Assembly: GCA_900239685.1 (NCBI GenBank)
Contig: OENT01000019.1
Coordinates: 1 to 64,000 of the forward strand
Origin: Rotaria macrura
Taxonomy: Eukaryota; Rotifera; Eurotatoria; Philodinida; Philodinidae
Length of the DNA stretch: 64,000 bases
Direction of reading: 5' to 3'
The notes below the pieces were generated by a model, which was not told the origin of the DNA, did not search any database, and saw nothing but the letters and a program-made list of their open reading frames with translations. Position 1 is the first letter of the stretch. The number at the start of each line of letters is the position of its first letter. Positions 48,901 to 58,800 of the stretch are shown here, in pieces. Both the position numbers and the translations under genes were made by a program.

Positions 48901-50232
48901 AACTAGATGAATTGCAAAAAAATTCAATTGATAGAAAATCTTCGACTTCGCTTTATTAATTCGAGTATGTTCAGCAGCAAAAAGATTTACATAACAATAA
49001 ACTATACAGGTTGCATTCAATGCTTACGCGTGAGTGATAAAAAAAAACAAGGAAGACACATGCAGAGTTTGTTCAACTTGCTTTACACATTTTAACACAA
49101 AAGAAAAACGATTACTTATTCGATCTAATAAAATAAGTTAGTAATTCAAGAAAAAAGTTCTGACCTCAATCTAGTTCGTTGTGTATAATAATATATTTAC
49201 AGCAGAGCAATCATAGAGCAACATGGTCTTGATTTCTATGAGAAAGAGAATTCTTTTTTAACAGAGAAGTTTTACAATGGGTATGCTACACTTGACTTCG
49301 GGTTATGATGAAAAATTTTCATTCGATAGATCTTTCTTGTTATACATGAATGCGACGTGTGTCACCTTTGCTTTTACTTTAGAATTGAAATCACGAAAAG
49401 AAAATTTCAATCGTATTATGCCTGATCTTGAAATAGATATGCATTCCAATCCGTTCAGTGATCAAAATGATCCCGACAATAATTTCGATCAGATTTCTGT
49501 AAGCATATTTTCAAGAAAGTTTTTCATTATTAGCTCTTTCATTTTTCTATTTAGCTAACATCCGAAGATCAATTACAATTAACATCACAAAATGTTGAAT
49601 TTTTAGAAAAACGAGATAAAGAAATTCGTGAAGTATTAAAATCTATTGAAGATGTCAATGAGATATTTCGTGACATAGCAGCACTTGTATCGAATCAAGT
49701 AAGAATTTAACCTTTGTTTTCAATGAATCAAGAAAATTTCTTGATCTTTATAATTTCGATCGAGATTTTGTCATCGGAGAATGTAGACTTATAAATTTTT
49801 CGAGCCGAATCAAATCATTCATTTAGATTTGATGAGAAGAATCGTCGACATTTTACTCAGTGATGGTTGATAAAAACTTGATCATGATTGACTCTCACTT
49901 TTCGAGAAGTCAGCAAGTATCAAGCTAGACAGTGAACCAAACGTTTTTGCATCTTCACATATCTATCATAGTCATCGAACTCGTTCTGTTTGATTTTGTT
50001 CTTCGATGAATTTTAGAATGTAAGAAATCCATTTTATATATTTTAGGGAACGATTCTCGATCAAATTGAATACAACATTGAAAATACTGTTGTTCAAATC
50101 GAAAAAGGAAATAAACATTTATCTAAAGCAGTCGAACACAAACGACGTGGTTTAAAATTCAAATTAATAGTCATCGGTACTCTTGTAGCTGTTTTATTAT
50201 TTATTATTTTAGTTGGAATCATATCTAGATGA
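45917..50232 (+). CDS. STX16: Syntaxin-16, 312 aa
   Basis: Qa-SNARE of the trans-Golgi network that drives fusion of endosome-derived carriers. Eight exons: 45917-46000, 47195-47274, 47332-47384, 47436-47542, 47605-47773, 49383-49498, 49555-49698, 50047-50232 (939 nt). The N terminus MTSRNLTINFLEFRSRAV matches the STX16/Tlg2 N-peptide that binds VPS45. Then come DRMALIQ, MKKLQQLHDKHLTRP, the Habc helix ASALQDLTIKFRKCQSTYL, and the SNARE motif from EDQLQLTSQNV through EKRDKEIREVLKSIEDVNEI, FRDIAALVSNQGTILDQIEY with the zero-layer Gln. A C-terminal anchor (LIVIGTLVAVLLFIILVGII) ends SR. Introns 1 (1.2 kb) and 5 (1.6 kb) are long; ORFs inside them are not exons. Human STX16 is 325 aa. Confidence 0.94.
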
Positions 50233-50485
50233 AAAAGTTTTATGTTTTGTTTTTTGTTAAATCTCATTATCTGAAATTTCCATGGCTTAAAACTCATAAG
50301 AATAGTTAAATATAATACTACTATTATTTTTGTCTCCATAACTTTTATTTGTTGTCAGTAGTTGCTGATGTTGTTTTGTATGTGTAATTTATTCGTTCTC
50401 TTTTGATTTTTTTTCATCAAAAACAAAACACATCTTGTTAACAACTTATACTTGTTCGCTTTTTTTCTTTTTAGATTATAAAAAT

Positions 50486-51936
50486 ATGACTGGAATTTAT
50501 TTGTCATTATCGATATTGCTATGCACGCTGTCCATTGCTCAATGTGACATAACGAATCTTAATGAGTTTTTGAGTATATTTAAACAGAACTCATCATATT
50601 TTTATCCAGTTGGATTTCTTTCAAAAGCTAATTTTGATGTTGTCAAGCGATATCTACCAGGAAATATGAATATTTCATTTTACGTTGAAAAAAGTGCTCT
50701 GTTAGAAGCTATTGAGAATGAAACAATTATTGGTATGTCATATTTATCTCCTAATTCGATTCATAATACAAAATAAGTTCCTTTCTTCTTCTAGCTGGTG
50801 TTACAACAAGTAGATTTGCTCAAGACACAGATGCGCGCTTTCACGTATTTTCATCGTTAGTGATTTCACCACAAGCAATGCTTCTTGCACCTGATTACAG
50901 TCGTATATCGACACCGTATGGTTTGACAAATACGTCAAGTAATGATCTATTCGATGCACTAAATGCTGCCATAGCTGATGTACAAAGAGAAGATACAGAT
51001 GAAACGTTACTCGCTAAAAACAATCTGACTAATTCAGCTCGAGTCTATACATGTCGTCAAGATTCACAATTACCTGTTCCAAATCGTAATGAAACAACAG
51101 GTTTTTTAAATGATATACTATTTAAAACAAAAACAATTATCATTGGTGGTTTCGGACCTAAAGATTGGGGCATACACGATGGAAATTATAAAGTAGATCC
51201 TCCCGTTGGCTTTTATCCTCAATTACTTGAAGCTATCGTTAAAAAACTCGGTCAATTGAAAGGACCCGATGGCGATGTTTATGGTGAAGGATTAAAACTC
51301 GAACGAAAATTTTATGATAATTCAACATTGCTTCTTAGTGCATTACTTCATGGAGAAATTCATGCAACGGATGTTTATTTACTAGTGGATACAACCTATG
51401 AAGGTACGGGTGACAGTTGTTCCAATGATGGTAAATGTCGATCACATGAAACATGTACAAATGGTATTTGCAGCCATCCACCAAGATCACGGTATCTTCA
51501 TTTTCGTACAACATGTACTACAGCTAGTCAGGACACGAAATTTATTACAAAGAAAGAGAGTAGCTTTCTAAGAAGTTATACGAACGTAAGAGAAAACAAA
51601 AACGTGTTGAGATATTTGTCTTATTATTGTTATATCCGGGTTGTATTTTAGAACAGCGAATCTTCCAAAAATCAAAGTAACGCTTCACGTCAAACTCCGA
51701 AAACCCGCTGGATTGGTTTTGTTTTGTTGTTTGTTGCACTGTTTGGTAGTATATTCCTTGGATTGATCATACTTATGCGTCGCAAAAAGTATTATCGTGT
51801 TGAACATACATTGCAAGGTGGCTTTGGTAAATTTGCACGTCTTCAAGAAGAATCCGAACCACCTATTGAGAGTATGGATGCTTTTGAAGATCATGTTGTA
51901 CAATCTCCCAGAGACAATACGAATTCCACGACATGA
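50486..51936 (+). CDS. Unrecognised type I membrane protein with solute-binding-like ectodomain, 440 aa
   Basis: Three exons: 50486-50732, 50795-51585, 51652-51936 (1323 nt). Residues 1-20 are a signal peptide (MTGIYLSLSILLCTLSIAQC). The ectodomain (about 21-365) has several N-glycosylation sequons and two segments that look alike: EAIENETIIAGVTTS followed by VFSSLVISPQAMLL, and SALLHGEIHATDVYL followed by RYLHFRTTC. The stretch PPVGFYPQLLEAIVKKLG resembles the first lobe of type II periplasmic-binding/ionotropic-receptor folds (GFYxDLLxxIAxxLG). A Cys-rich insert (CSNDGKCRSHETCTNGIC) is EGF- or Dickkopf-knot-like. One membrane helix spans about 366-388 (WIGFVLLFVALFGSIFLGLI), followed by RRKK and a 50-residue cytosolic tail. 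There is no channel pore. The fold assignment is by eye only, and function is unknown. The start at 50486 follows a TTTTTAG acceptor, so the 5' UTR probably has an intron. Confidence 0.8.
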
Positions 51937-51944
51937 GTCGATGT

Positions 51945-52018
51945 GCTCTTGTGGCGCAATTGGTTAGCGCGTTCGGCTGTTAACCGGAAGGCTGGTGGTT
52001 CGAGCCCACCCAGGAGCG
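51945..52018 (+). tRNA. trnN: tRNA-Asn (GTT), copy 1
   Basis: Complete cloverleaf. The acceptor stem GCTCTTG pairs with CAGGAGC (one G-U), followed by discriminator G. The D arm has TGGCGCAATTGGTTAGCGC (A box), and the anticodon stem TTCGG/CCGGA closes the loop CTGTTAA with anticodon GTT at 51979-51981. The T arm contains GGTTCGAGCCC (B box). It is followed by TACTTTTTTTTT, a pol III terminator. It has no intron and starts 9 bp after the stop codon of the upstream protein gene. Confidence 0.97.
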
Positions 52019-52409
52019 TACTTTTTTTTTGCTTTTGCTTCCAACTTTTTCTTCCTTATCTGTTTCTTTCGTTCTTTCTCAATGGTGGAATGCGAATCTC
52101 TTTAAACTAACTTGATTTCTTTTCTATATACTAATTCGCATTTGAAAGCATCTTTTTAGCTGTGATAGATTGTTGTATGTCTGTTTAAGTTGTAACGTAT
52201 ATTTTAACAATTGCTTAATGCTTATCGTGTATTCTTTTTCTTCATGTATTAACATTCTTACCCGGTTAGATATTTTCAATAAATGAGGAGAAAAATATCT
52301 CTGCAAGATCGTCTTTTGTAATAAATACACTTCAGTGATATGAGATATCTTCGTTCTTAAGTCAAATGTAGGTGAGATTGATATGGAGAATGAAACTTCA
52401 TATGTATGT
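52019..52409. other. Spacer between the tRNA-Asn copies
   Basis: 391 bp AT-rich spacer that does not resemble the flanks of the tRNA genes beyond a few bases. No further gene is seen. The 3' UTR of the upstream membrane-protein gene may run into it. Confidence 0.6.
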
Positions 52410-52483
52410 GCTCTTGTGGCGCAATTGGTTAGCGCGTTCGGCTGTTAACCGGAAGGCTGGTGGTTCGAGCCCACCCAGGAGCG
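52410..52483 (+). tRNA. trnN: tRNA-Asn (GTT), copy 2
   Basis: Identical over all 74 bases to the copy 465 bp upstream, with the same anticodon GTT and a following T run (TATTTTTTTTT). The flanks diverge, so the identity comes either from a small duplication followed by flank decay or from gene conversion and selection. Confidence 0.97.
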
Positions 52484-52644
52484 TATTTTTTTTTCGAACA
52501 ATTTTTTTTTCATTCTATCGTATTTTATTTTATTCTGTTATTTTCTAAATTCTAATTTTTTTATGAAATCATAAAAATAACAGTTGTCATACTTTCGTAC
52601 AAAGCAAAAATTGTACATAGAAAAACAGAAAGTGAATTTCAAGT

Positions 52645-53883
52645 CTACCATATATAAATCCATGTATATGATGTTACAATAGATCGAGTAGGTGCACCAA
52701 CAATATGTCCACCTTGATTAACAATACATTTATATCCATCATCATCAATAACAGCACCATTTCTCCAATGAAATCGAAAACCATTTGTGAAAAATATCGG
52801 ATCTAGATCATGAATACGATAAGCGGACCATTCATATGTATTATTGGATACTTCTTTGTAATGGGTATAGCCTGATATTTCATTATGATATTGTCCAGCG
52901 TTGAAATAAAAAGCACTATCGAAATAATCTTCGGTTCCGGTTGAAACAATTAAACCTGGAAATTCTTGATCATATTTAGTATAAGCATGATAGCAACCTT
53001 CAAGAAAATTAAGATTATTACTCATAACAGCTAATGTATGCGAAAAAAGTAGACCATAACCATGTGATATATCAGCAAGAGGAACCCATGATAATGGATT
53101 GAATGTTTGATTTTCAATTTTATAGAGTATTAAACGAGCATGTGATGGAAGTTGAAAACCATGAAAATTCGTTGGTAAATTTTCTGTACCACGCAAAATG
53201 ATCCAAATCATTTTTGGATTCATTTTTGTTGATGGTAATTTACCAGTTATTCTTATAGATTTTTGAAATGGAACTCGACTATCAATGAAATTTACATGGT
53301 AAGCAAAAGACAAAATAAGAAACAATGAACTAACGAAGAAATGAATACTTACAAATTATTGTACCAACCACCATATTTTGCTCCCTTACCAATCCATTTA
53401 GTTCCCCATGGTGTTGTTTGGTCATTAAAACCAGCTCCAACTAACATATAGGTAACAAATTGTATCGATGGAACATATTCTCCATCAATATAATACGAAA
53501 AAATAGATTCGTCAATCGCTAAAAGAAAGGAAAACGATGATTTTTCAACCGAAACCGAAAGCAAAACAAACAACTATCATAGAAGAATGTATACCTGGAT
53601 CACCACTCGTCCAGAAATGAGTGAGAACACCAAAGTGTGAGCTTGGCGAAATTGTATAATTGAAGAGTTCAGTCTATGAATAAAAAAATGCGTTCTAATA
53701 GAATTAAAACTGTTCGTCACGATTAAATTAATAAGATGAGTCCAGTAGGTTTATTCAGATTTTTATGTCATTCCTTACTTCTGTTGGATGTAGCCAATGG
53801 CTAGATAAACCAATACCAAATGTATTCAAATCTTGAGCAAAAGTTCTTATCATACATACGAATAATAAAATCCAGAAGTGCAT
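52645..53883 (-). CDS. Secreted DUF2961 (GH172-like) protein, 327 aa
   Basis: Member of the DUF2961 family, now linked to glycoside hydrolase family 172 (bacterial difructose dianhydride and arabinofuranosidase-type enzymes). Four exons: 53883-53779, 53673-53595, 53518-53353, 53278-52645 (984 nt). Signal peptide MHFWILLFVCMIRTFAQ. Family features: YTISPSSHFGVLTHFWTSGD, IDGEYVPSIQF, TPWGTKWIGKGAKYGGWYN, FRVPFQKSIRIT, FLEGCYHAYTKYDQEFPGLI, then the hallmark STGTEDYFDSAFYFNAGQYH and an RFHWRNG near the C terminus. The Glu of the TGTEDYF block and the acidic residues of the family are kept, so it could be active; substrate is unknown. Secretion suggests digestion of dietary carbohydrate. The family is common in bacteria and fungi and rare in animals, so horizontal transfer is likely, but the gene now has three short GT-AG introns. 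Confidence 0.87.
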
Positions 53884-53953
53884 TTTTGTAAGAGGTATAT
53901 TTATTCTTGTTTTATATACAACGAACTGTTTTATTTCAATGTACAATTGATAT

Positions 53954-54373
53954 CTATTCTTTTCCCTTAACTGATGAAGGTCCTTTTTTCTTTATTAATG
54001 ATTTATTGACATATTGATATTGTTGTATAAAACCATGATTAACTGCCCACTTGATATCATAATCTTCTATTTCGTTCGTGCTTCACTGATTGCATATCCA
54101 GAATGAATGTGTTATCAGAGAAAAAGTCGATGATCAACTAAAGATATAAACGCTAGTGTCTAACTGTGGTGATGTTTATTTGGTTACTTCACATCTCTGA
54201 TCATACCTACCACCTGACTCATAAGGCAAGCTTATGTATTGAAGAAAAGAGAGAAGCGATGAACCCGAAGAGGAAGAAGAAATAAGAATATGTGACACGC
54301 CAAAGTTGATCATAACGACGACGTTGAATATGAAGANAAGAAAAGTAACGAACAAAAATCCAATCTTGTTCAT
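53954..54373 (-). CDS. Possible small membrane/secreted protein, 90 aa, two exons
   Basis: Exon 1 54373-54214 and exon 2 54066-53954 join in phase (TCA G|AA GAT) and give an N-terminal hydrophobic segment (MNKIGFLFVTFL...FIFNVVVM), a Ser-rich linker and a soluble tail, EDYDIKWAVNHGFIQQYQYV, ending KGKE. Exon 2 has typical local codon use; exon 1 is richer in C-ending codons, which weakens it. The codon containing the undetermined base at 54337 lies in the hydrophobic segment. A competing plus-strand frame is open across exon 1. No homologue recognised. Confidence 0.3.
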
Positions 54374-54607
54374 CGTCTACTAACTTCAACATTAAAATTT
54401 ATTAAATACAACGATTCTGACCAACCGAAATCAGCTGTTGGTGCACTTCAATATGAATTACCGAAAAGTTTTCTACAAGCCGTAGATAATGTTCGCATAC
54501 AAGCTGGATACGAAATTCTGCCCCGCCGTCGACATCGTCGATCCGTTCCACCATCCTCTCGTCACGCCTCAGTTTCATCATCATCGTCATCATTATCACT
54601 TTCTCCT

Positions 54608-54907
54608 ATGCGCTTAAATAATGATCGAAAGAGAGTGCCTAAAATTTATCAAGCATCATCAGCAAACGATATTGATATAATTTCTAAGAGAAAAATTCCA
54701 TTTCGTCGAATGCCTCATAGACAAATGCATGAAAACCGTCCAAGAGTAATGCCAGTATTATTTCCATCAAGGCCAATATTTCGAACGACGATGAATCCCA
54801 ATTTAATGTTAACTAACAATAGATGCACTAGGGTACGAAATTTTCACCCAATGCAACCACGGATATTCATGCAACAACGTCCACTGTTTCGAACGAGATT
54901 TTTATAA
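54608..54907 (+). CDS. Arg-rich protein of unknown function, C-terminal exon
   Basis: Plus-strand frame ending at 54907. It is open without a stop from 54296, giving up to 203 codons, and the first Met is at 54608 (99 aa). The upstream open part reads like coding sequence (SAVGALQYELPKSFLQAVDN, RRRHRRSVPPSSRH, a Ser run), so the true start is probably upstream or in another exon; a possible acceptor, CGAAATCAG, ends at 54433. The protein is rich in Arg, Pro and Met with motifs such as FRRMPHRQM, and is probably disordered. It overlaps the antisense small ORF at 54214-54373. No family recognised. Confidence 0.4.
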   Translation: MRLNNDRKRVPKIYQASSANDIDIISKRKIPFRRMPHRQMHENRPRVMPVLFPSRPIFRTTMNPNLMLTNNRCTRVRNFHPMQPRIFMQQRPLFRTRFL

Positions 54908-55862
54908 ATAAGACAATCAAGTTCATATATATACGTATATGGCCAATTTTTTTTTGTTCAATAGCGTCCAAAAAGCAAACAAGAAGAAGTACTCTGTCTA
55001 AAACTATCATTCTTAAATGTGTAGACAAGTTGACATTGCGATCAAAGGAATCAATTATACTTGAACTATAATTTTTCTAATATAAATAAAAACCAATTCT
55101 CAATCATTTGATATTCAACCAGATTCAGAGAACACGAATTATTTTTTGTTTCTGAATGCCTATAGTAATGTACCACGAGAAATTGAGTGATCGTCATCAA
55201 TTTTGTTATGCGATCATGCAGAAGTATTGTTTTCGAATGCATGTGATCAGATTTTTTTTAATAAATAGAACTCATTGTGATTGTGACGAGAAGAACTTCT
55301 CCTTCAAAATAGATATTTGTTAGACAGTATTCATGAATTTCGGAGTATGAACAATCCCATTCAATCGTCTTGGGTATGGTTGAAAAAAATATTAGCGCCA
55401 GTCTAAATTGTAAAAGTAAGAAACATTTGATATCACCTCGATGAGCAAGGAAAGAATTCAGTTTCAAAATAAAATTGCTGATCATTTCATTTGGTGAAAA
55501 AGTTATATTTCAGAATCCTAAATTATTATATATTGATCTTTGTTCTTATGTAAATACTATGTACTTAAGTTGTTCCGTCGAATAGCGACATCTTAATAAA
55601 GAATACACCAAATCAAACCGAAAATTATTGTTTAAAAACGAATTTTTATGCTTAGAGAAATCTAAAATACATTTTGTTTTAAAATTGAGGATGATTATCG
55701 TGATCTATATTTCAAAAAATTGTTCTCAACAATCATCATCCATTTCCAATGATACTTGTCTCCATATAATACACACCTTTAACTTTCTCATTCTCATTCG
55801 TATTCTTAAATATCGTCTATTTTAATAAAAAAAAATAAAACCGAAACAAAAAACATCGCTAT
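54908..55862. other. Intergenic upstream of MTMR2
   Basis: 955 bp AT-rich region with no recognisable gene. The MTMR2 promoter and 5' UTR should lie at its right end. Confidence 0.6.
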
Positions 55863-58800
55863 ATGTCTGCAAATGTGAATCATGATTCAACGAGTAAATC
55901 AACCCGTTTAAACAATCTTGATACTATTTGATTGAATTCAATATCAACAGGTCTTCATTCGGAATCGATCTCTCATGATGCTGATCGAAGGAATTTCGGC
56001 ACTAGAGATGATAGTTTCTCGACATCGTCATCAAAGACTTACATAGTTTCATCTCTGGTTGCTAATATACCATCAGCTACAGCCGTAAGTTGCACAATTG
56101 AATTAGTTTTGAATGCAATTCTGATATTCGTCATTACTTTATAGGGAGTCAATGTATTGCCTATGACTTTTGTAGGTGCATTTTTAGTATACATCATTGT
56201 CTAGATAAAGAATTTATGGAAAGCTATTTTCTCTAAAAATCGATAGCTACAAATCCCTAAAAGTTAATTTCCAAAAGATATACTCGCTGTGTTTTTTTTA
56301 CAGGGTGTTTCACGAGAGTCAATGGGATTAGACATCCAGACTTCTATACCAGAAAAACAACCAACTATTGCATGTACAAAAGATTTAGCATTACCTCTAC
56401 GTTTTCTGCCTGGTGAAGATGATGTTAAATTAAAAACATGTAAATAAAACAAACTTTAAATTAAAATTTCTATGTTTAAGTTATAATATTATTTCTATCA
56501 GATATTACTTACCATGTTCATCCAGAGGGAACACCAATTGGCGGTGAATTAATTGTGACTAGATATCGTTTATTATTTGTTACGACACCACCACATTCTA
56601 TGAAAGTATGATGTTTGACTAATGTTGTTGTTTATCTATTTATTTGAGGTTTATTTCTCTTGCCATTTGAAGATCCTGATTAATGTACCTCTAGGGATGA
56701 TTAGTCAGATAGAAAAAATCGGTGGACAAACCCTCAGTAACATACGAAACAGCATGGCATATGGAATTGAAATTAGCTGCAATGTAAGCGATACATTTTT
56801 GTTAATGAAACGAGAAATGTAGATGTTATTTTTCTCAATAGGACCTGCGACATTTCTTTTTCGCTAATGATAAAGAACAAGATCAACGACGCCATTTATT
56901 CGACAGTTTGAATCGTCTAATTTTGCCATTTTCCATTAGTAAACCAGACTTTGCAAACCCATCATCATTTTTTAATGTAAGAAAAAAATATTTTTCAATT
57001 AGATTCGATCGTCAACAAACTAAGGAGAATATTATTTTTTAACAAATCGAAAATTGTATTCATATTCACAAGCTTTTCTTTTATATTCGCAATGGCAATA
57101 ATTCCGCCAATGAGTTATCAAGTATTGAATCAATTGGTATCTTTCTATAAGAAATGCTTCTGCCATAGAGCATACTTTGTGAGAAGTTTCGATTGAAAAC
57201 TAAATATTTACAAGGTTATGCATATACAGTATATTTAGAACGAAGTTTTATATTTTTTATTTGATTTATTTTTTTGATAACTCAAAACTTTAGAGATCAT
57301 TCCTAATGTGTTGATAGTTCGCTCGAAGTCATTGGATGTTGACTTTTAGTCACATCAACTTATGTTTGAATTCGTGTAAGACTAGTCATTTTCTTCATTT
57401 AAAATTAAGAAAATTCGTTTTCATTGAGTCGCCTTAAGATTGCCTTTGAATCGAAAAGCAATATTATCACGCTTGAAAAAATCACGGCAGCACTTTTTTC
57501 TACGACATGTGTACAACTTTTAGTGAATAGACATAGTCTCAATTGTTATCAATAAAAAATAGTTTTGATTTCTAAGAAGGAATCTCATTCACATTATAAA
57601 ATAAATAAGAGTGTCGCACTAATGACAAGTATGTGTATCCCTATTCGTAGAAAAGCAAAAATGTATTAATTCATTATTCATTCTTACGTACATCGAGTAG
57701 CACGAACCCAGTTATACCAGGATAACGAACGCAAAGAATAACATCTACTTCACCGGAACTTGATAATTATTAATGTATCTCTAACATTCATCTAAGCTAG
57801 TTACATATTCTATCTCTAGTCTGACTGTTCAATGAAGTAATAGCTGAGCGAGATAGCCTCTTATTTCAAACTGTATAATTTTATCATTTGTTGAACAGAT
57901 GAAAAATTTAGGAGTGAATAAGCGTTCTTTTGGTGAACTCAAAAAGTGAGTACACTACAGAATTGGTCAGTGTGTCCATAGGGCCGTTTACATGATAATT
58001 TCTGAAAGGCTAATCCGATTGTCATGAAATTTTGTATAATGCATTATGTCATCAATATCTCGATCAGGTTCGAGGATGAGAATAATTTGTCAAGGATTTA
58101 CTGAGTTACAGCAAGAGGTATCATTAATTTCTATGCAAATCTTGACCTATTCCAATTTTCGCTAATCAAAATCTTTACCATTGTTAAAATGAAAACTCAG
58201 CTATTATATAGCATTCGATAGAGAATTTCAGGGGCTAAAAAATGGTGTTGAATTGTTAGGATAAATATGCTGCGCTTAAAATTTCCTCAATACCTCAGTA
58301 GCAAAAAACTATATAAAAATTTATGTATACTGACCCTTTGTCTGTATGATATGTGTTTATATCCAATAGAACAAACGTTGTTTTCTTTTGGATTAGATAC
58401 AACTTGCCGAGAGCTCTAAGCAATGGTATATCATAGAGCTGAATATGTTACATTTAAGGTTTCCTCATTATGTCACTTCCCCAAAACTATGAAAAACTGA
58501 TGTATACTGACACTGCTGGTCGATTCTTTTGGACAAGTTGATCAAAATCAATCTGCCATCAGCTTCACTTTTTGAAGTATTCAAAACTCGGATTCCAATA
58601 CGAGGCTTCTACATTTTTTCGTACTCTTATCGATTTTATTGCATCAATCTTATCCCCATACTTGATTCTAGATTTTAATGACAAAGTATGAATTATCAAA
58701 TACTATCTAATTTTCTAAAATGAATATGAATCAAAATTCTACGTTTTTCATAGAAATTCAGAATAAAAAAAGTACTTCGTAGACTGTGCACGTCATAATT

